This document shows, piece by piece, positions 1 through 6,928 of a stretch of DNA of 23,703 nt. How positions within the stretch are numbered: the stretch's first letter is position 1; every line of letters starts with the position of its first letter. The notes under the pieces are model-generated. The model made no database searches, had not been told where the DNA came from, and was given only the letters and a program-made list of their open reading frames with translations. The position numbers were made by a program, and so were the translations under genes. The stretch is from NCBI GenBank assembly GCA_900543305.1, contig UQQZ01000040.1, forward strand, positions 1 through 23,703, given 5' to 3'. Source of the stretch: an uncultured Oscillospiraceae bacterium. GTDB lineage: Bacteria; Bacillota; Clostridia; Oscillospirales; Acutalibacteraceae.

Positions 1-429
1 GTTCTTCAGTCGGGTGCGCAGACGGATGGGAAGGCCTTGAAGGCGCTCTCCCTCTCCAACCAGGATCAGAAACCGGTACTTCTGATCTTGGTCCGCTTTG
101 TGTTTCAGGTACTCTTCCAAGGGTAAGCAGGCGGATCCGTCCCGGACGAATTCCACCCCGTAAAAAGTCTTGTCCAGTTCAGACTGGATCACAGATAAAA
201 GCGTATCTTTCGGGAATACGAGGGTCTTTAACTTCTGAGGCCTGTATTGGAGATCAGGCCTTCCAGGACTTCGGTGCCGGTCCAGGTAAAAACAGTCCTG
301 GATCGCGCAGGTTGTTCCCTGAAGGACCAGGGACAGGTACAGCATACGGCCGTGCTTTGTCTTAAAAGTGGTTCGGAATGTGGAGCCGTCCTCTGAGGCG
401 GCTTCAAACTTCAGGATACTTTTGGTCAT
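1..429 (-). CDS. Unknown protein, 3' end cut by window edge
   Basis: The frame is open on the minus strand from an ATG at 429 to the window edge, giving 143 codons without a stop; the C-terminus is outside the window. An excellent ribosome binding site (GGAGGTG, six bases before the ATG) fixes the start. The protein begins MTKSILKFEAASEDGSTFRT, is mixed charged and beta-like, and has no signal peptide, membrane segment or catalytic motif I recognise. It follows the relaxase stop by 51 bases on the same strand, so it is probably the third gene of the coupling-protein/relaxase transcript. That position suggests a transfer or element-maintenance role, but this is only inference from neighbours. 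I do not recognise the family. Confidence 0.75.
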   Translation of the reverse strand, partial: MTKSILKFEAASEDGSTFRTTFKTKHGRMLYLSLVLQGTTCAIQDCFYLDRHRSPGRPDLQYRPQKLKTLVFPKDTLLSVIQSELDKTFYGVEFVRDGSACLPLEEYLKHKADQDQKYRFLILVGEGERLQGLPIRLRTRLKN

Positions 430-480
430 GATTTCACCTCCTGAAGGGAGAATATATGGCTGAAACCACGCAGTATACGG

Positions 481-1245
481 TCAGCGGGAACGATCAAGGC
501 TGATCTCCTGTTTCGGTACCTTTTCTCGTTGCCTGTTACGTTCCTGGATCTTCCGTTTGCGGTTGCCTGCAGCTGTTCGCTCACCTCGTTGTTCCTTTTG
601 CCAGTCCATATGGCTGAGATGGATGGTTGGTTCCCGGTCTAATTTACCTTGAACCGCAAGAGATTCGTGGCTGATACGAATGTCCAACTGGTTTCGTTCA
701 TAAGCCCTATTTTGGATCTCTGCCCATTGTTCCCGCCACTGTATCAGGTATTGCTTTTTGTTGTGTTCCCGGTCCTTCTTCTTACTGAAGCCATCTGGAC
801 CCAGGGTTCGGGTTGAAACAATGATGTGAACATGAGGGTTGTTCTTGGAGGGATTTGCCAAGTTGCGTCCTCTGTGGATTGCGGCAACTGCGCAAAGATT
901 TTGAGAGGTAAAGTTGTTCTCCACAAACTCCCGGACGATCCGAATCCACTCACCAGGAGGAAGCTCGTTGGGGAGGGAGTTGATGAACTGCCGGCCAGTT
1001 TGGGCATCCCATCGTCGCTCTGCCAGATTGATTTCATCACAAAGCCGTTGAGGGTCAGCAAACTCTGGAGGAGCGTTTTCCGGCAGGTAGACCTTTGTGG
1101 CTACCACATCCTTGCGATTGGTACGGTAGGTTTTGCCCAAGTACTGGTCGTGGATTTTCTTCCCTAAAATGTAGCTGAACACTGCGGATATGGACCGTCC
1201 TTTTCCACGACTAATCATTTCAACTTCTGAATGATAGTTTGCCAT
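481..1245 (-). CDS. MobA/MobL-family (MobQ) relaxase
   Basis: The product is 254 residues. It would nick the element's oriT and stay attached to the transferred strand during mobilization. The N-terminus (MANYHSEVEMISRGKGRS) matches the MobA/MobL start with its ISRGKG motif. The metal-binding histidine triad is visible as H124, H138 and H140, the last two in the motif NNPHVHIIVSTR. The protein is essentially only the relaxase domain plus a short basic tail (residues about 215-254, rich in Arg/Lys/Gln). It lacks the long helicase or primase-like extension found in larger relatives. It lies 65 bases downstream of the coupling-protein gene on the same strand, and its own ribosome binding site is weak. 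The family call is secure; MobQ-type class assignment is by motif only. Confidence 0.9.
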   Translation of the reverse strand: MANYHSEVEMISRGKGRSISAVFSYILGKKIHDQYLGKTYRTNRKDVVATKVYLPENAPPEFADPQRLCDEINLAERRWDAQTGRQFINSLPNELPPGEWIRIVREFVENNFTSQNLCAVAAIHRGRNLANPSKNNPHVHIIVSTRTLGPDGFSKKKDREHNKKQYLIQWREQWAEIQNRAYERNQLDIRISHESLAVQGKLDREPTIHLSHMDWQKEQRGERTAAGNRKRKIQERNRQREKVPKQEISLDRSR

Positions 1246-1310
1246 AAAATACGTTTTTCCCGTGGGAAGTGACCCAATGTATAAGTGGACTCTTTCCGTG
1301 AGGGTATGTC

Positions 1311-3143
1311 TTATTCATGCACTTTTGAAAGCCTCCATTCATCATTGGGATCGCTGGCGATGAGCTGTTCGGCACGGTCTTCCAGTTCCTGGAGTAGTTC
1401 ATCTTCGATGGAAAGGGTGTACAAGATCGCCTCAAACTTCCGAAGAGAATCCTGACTTTCCTCGTTGCCATTGAGATTCGCATTCTTTAAGGAGGGGAAG
1501 TACTGCGTGACCAAATCGCCGATCTGGTAGTTGAGTCGTTTTGTGTTACGCTTTTGTTCATCAAGTTCTTTCCGTTGAAGCGACTGCTCCTTTTGACGAG
1601 CATCACGGAGTTGGGCATCGGCTCTCTTTTTTACTTCTTCAATAGACATTATCATTTCTCCTTCTTTTGATTTACGTGCTTCGTGTAGTCTTATGGCTGT
1701 TTTGTAAACTTGGCCGCCATTATATGTGAAAATAAATGGCCAAGGAGTGCTCTCCTCTGGTGTGATTTTATGGATCTGATGGAATCCGTGTGGAGATAGC
1801 AGAATCACATCTTTAAGGATTGCCAACTCATGGGGTTGAATTATCAGCTGCCGTGATTCGTTAAGTTGCTCATTATATCCAGTGAGACAATTTTTCTCGT
1901 CATAATGGACACCGAGTCCACGTTGAAGAGCGACATAGGTTCCAATTCTCTCACTGAGGTATTTTTGAGTATCCAAATCATTAGCGCGAAGAATCACCTG
2001 GAATTGGCAGTTGTCTAGCATGATTTCTCGGTCATGCGTACCGTAAATTTTGTCGAGCTGTGCAAGACTTTGGATTATGAGACAAATGGTCACCCCTTTA
2101 CTCCGCAGAGTTGATAAGGCTGAGGTGATTCGCTCCAGTTTCCCAAACCGTGCAAATTCGTCCATTAATAAGAGAACTTGACGGTCTTCCCGGACAAATC
2201 CTTGCCCATACTTCTCAGGTTGCCGTTCCAGATAGCGAATCAGCTGGCTATACATCAGATTAATTGCTCCGCTCCATGCCTCGATTTTGTTCTCAGGGAT
2301 ACACAAGAAAATATTGGTGGTTTTTAGATCATCCCATGTAAAAAGCTTTTTTCGGTTACCTTGAAAGGCATTGCAGATGTAGGGATCTGAGGCAAAAAGT
2401 TCTATGTTGGCTCGCAATCCAGCGTCGATGCTTGCTAGCTGTTCTGGCTTCATAGCGGAAATTTCTCCCAACATAATCTGTAATTGACAATCGGGGCTTT
2501 TGGCCATTTCTTTGTAAAGTACAGAAATTGGTTGGGAAAGGGTTTCAATGATTGCGCTAATAAAATCCAGACCTAGCTTATAGAAATAATACAGTGCGGC
2601 TTTGAGAACCATTTGTTCCATTTTTCGCCAGAATGGCTGATGATCGTTAGGAATGTCTGGGAGTAATGATATGACGATGTCATGAAGGTTTGTAATTAAA
2701 TTGTTCTTGTTATCCTTCCTCAGCCACCAAAAAGGATCATAACCTGGATTGCATGGGTCCATTGGATTAAATATGAGGTAAGGACGAGTCACTTGATTAC
2801 TGTAATAGAGCATCATATAGTGCTTGGATATTTCCCCTTTGATGTCAGTAACACAAAAAGGACCTTTGTAATGAGCTACAGTAGGCAAGGCAATACCTGA
2901 GCTTTTACCACTTCCATTTCCGCCAATAATTACGATGTTTCCGTCTGTTCCCTGAGGCATGGCTACAAAATGATCTGTTGAGTAGTCATTCGGACGACCA
3001 AAAATTACACCAGAGCTTATCTTAGAGCGACGGATGAGCAAACTGTCAGCGATACGTTCTCCTCGGCAGTCCTTTTTTTCATACCCAAAAAGTATTCTCA
3101 CTGGACGACAGTTTTTGAGGATAAAATTACTATTATTTGTCAT
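1311..3143 (-). CDS. VirD4/TraG-type conjugative coupling ATPase
   Basis: The product is 610 residues. Coupling proteins bring the relaxase-DNA complex to a type IV secretion channel and use ATP to drive transfer. A Walker A motif is seen at about residues 74-81 (GGNGSGKS) and a Walker B motif at about 323-329 (VLLLMDE). The segment FNPMDP...GYDPFWWL after Walker A and the region around residues 330-370 are typical of TraG/TraD/VirD4 proteins. The usual N-terminal pair of membrane helices is missing: the protein goes from a short polar N-terminus directly into the NTPase domain, so it may be soluble or dock on a host-element channel. The last 110 residues are highly charged and probably coiled-coil. 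The upstream ribosome binding site is weak. No other secretion-channel genes are in the window. Confidence 0.92.
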   Translation of the reverse strand: MTNNSNFILKNCRPVRILFGYEKKDCRGERIADSLLIRRSKISSGVIFGRPNDYSTDHFVAMPQGTDGNIVIIGGNGSGKSSGIALPTVAHYKGPFCVTDIKGEISKHYMMLYYSNQVTRPYLIFNPMDPCNPGYDPFWWLRKDNKNNLITNLHDIVISLLPDIPNDHQPFWRKMEQMVLKAALYYFYKLGLDFISAIIETLSQPISVLYKEMAKSPDCQLQIMLGEISAMKPEQLASIDAGLRANIELFASDPYICNAFQGNRKKLFTWDDLKTTNIFLCIPENKIEAWSGAINLMYSQLIRYLERQPEKYGQGFVREDRQVLLLMDEFARFGKLERITSALSTLRSKGVTICLIIQSLAQLDKIYGTHDREIMLDNCQFQVILRANDLDTQKYLSERIGTYVALQRGLGVHYDEKNCLTGYNEQLNESRQLIIQPHELAILKDVILLSPHGFHQIHKITPEESTPWPFIFTYNGGQVYKTAIRLHEARKSKEGEMIMSIEEVKKRADAQLRDARQKEQSLQRKELDEQKRNTKRLNYQIGDLVTQYFPSLKNANLNGNEESQDSLRKFEAILYTLSIEDELLQELEDRAEQLIASDPNDEWRLSKVHE

Positions 3144-3783
3144 GCCATGTTTCTTCTTTCACAACAAAATTTGCCCCAAAGAAATATGGCAGATGCCCAT
3201 TGGCCTGGGACATCTCATTACCAAAAATGGACATCTCATTACTGGGCCTGATAGGCTAACGCGGAAATACCATGAATTTCGGTGAAATATCAAGCCAGTA
3301 ATCCATAGCCATGTAATTCCGTTTTTTAGTTATTCAGTTTTTAAGCAAGTCGATCAGGTAGCAACACCTTTGCTCGGTTTTGTCGGATGAATATTAAACT
3401 TGGCGTGGCCTCCTTTCATGCCCTTAAGATAGTGCAACTACTTCATTAAATGTAGAAACAAAAGTTAGCTGGGCTAATAAAACTGATCATTTCCTTAGAG
3501 CACAGAGTAAAGTTACCTGATGTAGTCATATTAGCATTGTCCGGGAACGAAGTACATGACAGTTAACAAAGGCTATTTTGTCAAAGATACGATGGATTTT
3601 ACCAAAATCTTAGGTTTGAATTCTAATAGTTTAACTAGTTTTTTGATATTTTTCGGAAAAAAGAGATGGATATAAATGTTTAAAGTTAATCTCACCTGGA
3701 ATTGTCAACATGTGGAAGTGCCTTCCAAGTTAAAAAGACCGCCATCCCAGTTTGAACTGGACCAGTAAAAAGGACAAGAAAAA
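3144..3783. other. Gene-poor spacer between coupling protein and orphan gene
   Basis: About 640 bases of AT-rich DNA without a convincing ORF or ribosome binding site. It holds a 14-bp direct repeat (3208-3242) and a perfect 14-bp palindrome, CCAGTTTGAACTGG, at 3747-3760. Promoters for the minus-strand transfer genes should lie at its left end but I could not assign a good one. The repeats suggest debris of mobile elements; an oriT could also be here, but no clear nic motif was recognised. Confidence 0.5.
3208..3242. repeat. 14-bp direct repeat, two copies 21 bp apart
   Basis: GGACATCTCATTAC occurs at 3208-3221 and again at 3229-3242, a centre-to-centre distance of 21 bp, that is two helical turns. 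Closely spaced repeats of this kind, with a GGACA...CATTA core, occur at the ends of IS21-family elements as transposase binding sites. No IS21 genes are present, so it would be a remnant. Alternatives are a protein-binding iteron or part of a transfer origin. The repeat is directly seen; the origin is inference. Confidence 0.6.
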
Positions 3784-3830
3784 CCCCCTAATGTAGGAAA
3801 ATAGAACTACATTAAGGGGCTTACTACGTT
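3784..3830 (-). terminator. Rho-independent terminator of the orphan minus-strand gene
   Basis: A stem formed by CTACATTAAGGGG (3807-3819) and CCCCCTAATGTAG (3784-3796), with a 10-base loop and one bulge, is followed on the minus strand by TTTTTCTT just left of 3784. It lies about 65 bases past the stop of the minus-strand gene at 3884-4648 and fits as its terminator. Confidence 0.8.
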
Positions 3831-3883
3831 TTATGAGGACACACATCTAAAAACTACTGGTGTGGAAAATAAACACGTGGGTT

Positions 3884-4648
3884 TTATTCTGAAACTACAT
3901 GTGCAAAAATTTCTTCAACTGGTTTTTGTAATTTTTTCTCTATATATATCCGTAGATCCTCATCTTCTTGAATTAGTTCAAGGACTGCTCGGTCTCGTTG
4001 CGTGTATTCAAATTCAATTTCAGACGAATGTTCGTTATATGGAGATGGACCGTTGGGGTCACTAACTTCGGCAAGGCATTCTGCGATGGTTAAGGAGTTT
4101 GCAGCGGCCTCGATGCTACGAAGAACAAATTCATGAGTTAGTATATCTTCAAGATGTAATAGATATTCTGCCTGTCCTGTGTAAGGTAAATCGGATAAAT
4201 TGGCAGCCAAAGCATCTATGCAAGCATGGCAATACTCAATCGAGCGCAAAGGAGATAGACGAAAAATAAGTGAAAAGAATTGCATCATTTCTTTCAGCTC
4301 ATCTTCACTGGCGCCTTGCCTATCTGCCTCATCCAGCAGAGATTGTATCAGCTCCTGAACCTCTGTTGAGGAAAAACGCTTATTTCGTGTTTTTTTGTTT
4401 ACGAATTCAGCCACGATTCCCTTTCCCGTATGGAGTTGTAATAACAGAACTCTTATAAAAGGAACCTGAGTTTCGGAAAATTCATAGTGATTGCGATTTT
4501 TTATTATTTCTTTATTTGCCCCTAACTTTTCAATTAGTTTATTGAATTTGCGGTAGAGAGTTCGTTTATCAGACTCTAAGCTATCCGATACATTTGGGTC
4601 GTTATCAAGTAAGCCGTCAATTATTTTTTGCAAAGATACTGTTGCCAT
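3884..4648 (-). CDS. Unknown 254-residue protein, possibly with N-terminal HTH
   Basis: The start is well supported by GGAGG six bases before the ATG at 4648, and a terminator follows the stop, so this is a complete monocistronic gene. The product is acidic and almost wholly alpha-helical. Residues about 25-60 (DKRTLYRKFNKLIEKLGANK) could form a helix-turn-helix, and the rest is a helical bundle with acidic segments (residues about 115-130 and 205-225). No membrane segment or catalytic motif was recognised. The shape (small putative DNA-binding head plus helical sensor-like body) would fit a transcriptional regulator, but this is inference. It is isolated between the transfer module and the insertion sequence and points toward the transfer genes. 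Family not recognised. Confidence 0.8.
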   Translation of the reverse strand: MATVSLQKIIDGLLDNDPNVSDSLESDKRTLYRKFNKLIEKLGANKEIIKNRNHYEFSETQVPFIRVLLLQLHTGKGIVAEFVNKKTRNKRFSSTEVQELIQSLLDEADRQGASEDELKEMMQFFSLIFRLSPLRSIEYCHACIDALAANLSDLPYTGQAEYLLHLEDILTHEFVLRSIEAAANSLTIAECLAEVSDPNGPSPYNEHSSEIEFEYTQRDRAVLELIQEDEDLRIYIEKKLQKPVEEIFAHVVSE

Positions 4649-4726
4649 ACCTTTCCTCCAGTAAATATTGTTTAATTGGCGCTCTCCAAGTATTCATCTG
4701 TGATGAGCAATGTATGGGATACGGGC

Positions 4727-4847
4727 GGCGGGAGCAGTTGGCTTTCAAATTTCTCGTTCCCTGTCTCCAGGGATACACGGTTGCATGTAACCAGAAAAAA
4801 TTCTGATTCTAATGTAACAACAAATTTCTAAGCCAACTGCTCCCGCC
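4727..4847. repeat. 121-bp MITE-like unit with 18-bp perfect inverted repeats
   Basis: GGCGGGAGCAGTTGGCTT at 4727-4744 is perfectly inverted at 4830-4847. The match extends inward, after two mismatches, through AAATTT (4748-4753 and 4821-4826 region), giving about 26 bp of arms. The interior contains further small hairpins (CCCTG/CAGGG, GGTT/AACC, AGAA/TTCT). There is no ORF inside and no T-run after either arm, so it is not a simple terminator. It sits just upstream of the orphan minus-strand gene. Most likely a miniature inverted-repeat transposable element; a regulatory RNA or attachment site is possible. I could not identify a convincing target duplication. Confidence 0.6.
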
Positions 4848-5000
4848 GGATTTTCTCCAGAAAACTTAGAGCAGCATTTCCTCATTCCTGAGAGCATATC
4901 TATACAGGAATCTGACTGATCCAATTATACTATCCTTTACATAGAAATACTATATTATTTTTCTAAATTTACGGGATGATATTGGCAGGTATTAGCTGAA

Positions 5001-5174
5001 ATGAGGTTTATAGATTGTCTTGGTCTAAATAGACCTGATAATTGGAATCCAAGATTCAGGTTGAAAAAACGAGGATTTCTTTATGGGGATGAACAATGCG
5101 GTTATTGCCTGAGAAAACGGTTTAGGAAGCTGATGGATACGCGGCATTTTGAGGTGCTGGCGACAGGAACATAG
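5001..5174 (+). CDS. Small 57-residue ORF with CxxC motif
   Basis: ATG at 5001 to TAG at 5174. The product is basic and has one CxxC pair (QCGYCLRKR, residues about 32-40), suggesting a small metal-binding or nucleic-acid-binding protein. The ribosome binding site is weak. It ends 17 bases before the inverted repeat of the insertion sequence and may be a complete small gene or the surviving piece of a larger one. Coding status is uncertain. Confidence 0.35.
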   Translation: MRFIDCLGLNRPDNWNPRFRLKKRGFLYGDEQCGYCLRKRFRKLMDTRHFEVLATGT

Positions 5175-5230
5175 AAACTTATGTCTATAACTGGACCTGT
5201 TGACAAAGTCATCTATAAATCTCGTTTCTA

Positions 5231-5239
5231 TGCTATAAT
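5231..5239 (+). promoter_or_regulatory. Extended -10 promoter of the transposase
   Basis: TGCTATAAT is an extended -10 (TGn plus a perfect TATAAT), 21 bases before the start codon. There is no good -35 at 17 bp; a perfect TTGACA lies in the inverted repeat at 5200-5205 but is 28 bp away. Confidence 0.55.
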
Positions 5240-5260
5240 ACTAGCAAGGAGGGATAGACG

Positions 5261-6685
5261 ATGATGGGACGACAGAGCGGTCAGATAAGTATGTTAATTC
5301 TGGATATAGAAGAACTGATTCCCGAAAATCACTTACTTCGAAAAATCAATCAGATGATATCATTTGACTTTATCTATGACCTAGTGGCATCGTATTATCC
5401 TGCCAATGGCCGTCCGTCAGTCGATCCTGTCAGTATGTTTAAGATGCTGCTGGTAGGATATCTCTATGGCATAAAGTCAGAACGTCGACTGGTACAAGAA
5501 ATTCAACTGAACATTGCTTATCGATGGTTTTGCGGATATGAACTTGGAGAGAAAATACCAGATCACTCCACATTTAGCAAGACACGTGTTCGTAAATGGA
5601 ATAAGAGTAACCTATTTGAGCAAATTTTCTTAGAAATGGTCCGCCGCTGCATTGAACAAAGGCTGGTAGACGGTAAAGAAATGGCTGCGGATGGCAGCTA
5701 TATTCCCGCTGAAGTTTCCAGAAATAGCTGGGTTGATGTAGAGGTAAAAGTCAAACGGAGTATGCTGAGTTATCTTGACGACCTGGATCAAGAGCTTACG
5801 TCACAGCCGGGATTTAAGAAGCCGCCAAGCCGTACAGTCACTAAAAAGGTTACAACCAGCACAACAGATTCTGAGTGTGGTTATATCCACCATGGGAATA
5901 AACGAGGTGTTGGATACCTCATGGAAGCGACCGTAGATTGTAAACATGGAATTGTTACAGGAGTAGATGTATTTCCGGCAAATGAAAAAGAAAGCTTCCT
6001 GGTTCTGCGACATCTGGAGCGGCAACAAAAACAGTTGAATCTTTCTATGGAGAAAGTTGCTTTGGATAGAGGGTATGATACTGGCGCTGTTCACAGAGGC
6101 TTGGAACTATTAGGAATAACTGGCTATATCCCAACTATCCGCTTCCCTAATGACCCAAGTAAATATGGATTTTCATATAATCCACAGCAGGATACGTTTA
6201 TTTGCCCAATGGGACAGCCTCTTGTGTATCACCGTTTGAACTGTAATCAGTCCACAGGGAAATATCTTCGTTGCTACCAGGTTCAGGGAGATATCTGCAA
6301 AAAATGCCCTTCTCGTGAGGGATGCTTTGATGCGACTGGTGCACGTAGAAAAATTCTGGCCAGCAGTTGTTATCCAGCGTTTTATAGAGGGCATTCAAGG
6401 GTTAATACGCCAGAATACCTACACATGATGAGAAAGCGAAAAATTTGGGCAGAAGGTAGCTTTGCGGCCATGAAGCGCGAGCACAATCTTTCCACAATAC
6501 ATAAGAGGGGCATTCTCGCAGCCACAGAAGAATGCCTCTTGTCTGCCATGGCATTAAACCTAAAAAGGATGGTCAAAGCCATCTTTTCTGCAATGTTAAT
6601 GGGTAAAATATGGACTGAGAATATGATTTCTCGGCCCATATTTTATTTTTGTCAACAGGTCCATAACTTCACAGTATCCTTCTAA
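5261..6685 (+). CDS. IS1182-family DDE transposase
   Basis: The product is 474 residues and catalyses transposition of the surrounding insertion sequence. The N-terminal part (residues about 8-115, GQISMLILDIEELIPENHLL through DHSTFSKTR) is the family's conserved DNA-binding/DUF772-like region. DDE residues are seen as D144 (AADGSYIPA), D269 (ALDRGYDTG) and E398 (WAEGSFAAMKREH). A Cys cluster at about residues 346-356 (CKKCPSREGC) is also typical. AAGGAGGG seven bases before the first ATG supports the start. Oddly, no in-frame stop lies inside the element: the frame crosses the right inverted repeat and ends 22 bases outside, so the last seven residues come from flanking DNA. A terminator hairpin overlaps the final codons. 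Confidence 0.93.
   Translation: MMGRQSGQISMLILDIEELIPENHLLRKINQMISFDFIYDLVASYYPANGRPSVDPVSMFKMLLVGYLYGIKSERRLVQEIQLNIAYRWFCGYELGEKIPDHSTFSKTRVRKWNKSNLFEQIFLEMVRRCIEQRLVDGKEMAADGSYIPAEVSRNSWVDVEVKVKRSMLSYLDDLDQELTSQPGFKKPPSRTVTKKVTTSTTDSECGYIHHGNKRGVGYLMEATVDCKHGIVTGVDVFPANEKESFLVLRHLERQQKQLNLSMEKVALDRGYDTGAVHRGLELLGITGYIPTIRFPNDPSKYGFSYNPQQDTFICPMGQPLVYHRLNCNQSTGKYLRCYQVQGDICKKCPSREGCFDATGARRKILASSCYPAFYRGHSRVNTPEYLHMMRKRKIWAEGSFAAMKREHNLSTIHKRGILAATEECLLSAMALNLKRMVKAIFSAMLMGKIWTENMISRPIFYFCQQVHNFTVSF
6605..6650 (+). terminator. Terminator hairpin inside the 3' end of the transposase frame
   Basis: AAAATATGG (6605-6613) pairs with CCATATTTT (6636-6644); after one mismatch an inner CTGAGAA/TTCTCGG stem continues to a TATGA loop. 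TTTTT follows at 6646-6650. It would end the transposase transcript before the stop codon at 6683-6685, or act against read-through. Confidence 0.6.
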
Positions 6686-6692
6686 CCCTCAA

Positions 6693-6701
6693 TGATATAT
6701 T
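6693..6701 (+). promoter_or_regulatory. Possible extended -10 promoter upstream of the plasmid-type gene set
   Basis: TGATATATT resembles an extended -10 (TGn-TATATT), 37 bases before the TTG start of the 37-residue peptide. No recognisable -35 is present. The insertion sequence ends 30 bases upstream, so expression of the following genes may be affected by it. Confidence 0.35.
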
Positions 6702-6737
6702 CTCCCTGTAGAACCTAAGGCGAAGGGAGGAGATCAT

Positions 6738-6851
6738 TTGTCAAAGGGTCAGATTTTTAAAATCGTCCTGTTGGTGGTCACGATAGCGCTGTCTGCCATA
6801 CAGGGGATCACTGAAATGGACGGGGATAGCAGCACAAACAACGGTCAATAG
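6738..6851 (+). CDS. 37-residue single-membrane-segment peptide
   Basis: The start is TTG at 6738 with a strong ribosome binding site (GGGAGGAG, about six bases upstream) and the stop is TAG at 6849. The peptide begins (M)SKGQIFKIVLLVVTIALSA: a short basic N-terminus and a hydrophobic helix (residues about 6-22), followed by a polar acidic tail. It could be a small membrane protein or leader-type peptide. A clear terminator follows 12 bases later, so it is a separate short transcription unit or an attenuator-like leader before the DUF932 gene. Its strong ribosome binding site is the main evidence for translation. Function unknown. Confidence 0.55.
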   Translation: MSKGQIFKIVLLVVTIALSAIQGITEMDGDSSTNNGQ

Positions 6852-6863
6852 CACTTAGTAAAG

Positions 6864-6895
6864 GAAGGGTTCCTTGGTAAGGGAGCCCTTCTTTT
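6864..6895 (+). terminator. Rho-independent terminator between small peptide and DUF932 gene
   Basis: A 12-bp stem with two G-T pairs and a GGTA loop (6864-6891) is followed by TTTTGCGTTTT. It lies between the 37-residue peptide and the DUF932 gene, implying termination or attenuation there. Confidence 0.75.
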
Positions 6896-6928
6896 GCGTT
6901 TTCAACAATCATGAAGGAGGTACAAAGT

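Larger units (their letters stand above)
5188..6667 (+). mobile_element. Complete IS1182-family insertion sequence with TSD
   Basis: The element proper runs 5192-6663 (1472 bp). Terminal inverted repeats are TGGACCTGTTGACAAA at 5192-5207 and its exact reverse complement at 6648-6663. Both sides are bordered by TAAC (5188-5191 and 6664-6667), which is a 4-bp target site duplication. Intact ends, duplication and an uninterrupted transposase indicate a recent insertion. It separates the small ORF at 5001-5174 from the gene set that begins at 6738. Confidence 0.9.

Noticed and set aside
826..1167. Plus-strand frame of 113 codons opposite the relaxase
   Set aside because: Covers the histidine triad region of the relaxase on the other strand and has no ribosome binding site.
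5200..5239. TTGACA in the IS inverted repeat paired with TATAAT as a consensus promoter
   Set aside because: The spacing is 28 bp, too long for sigma-70; the extended -10 alone is the better explanation.
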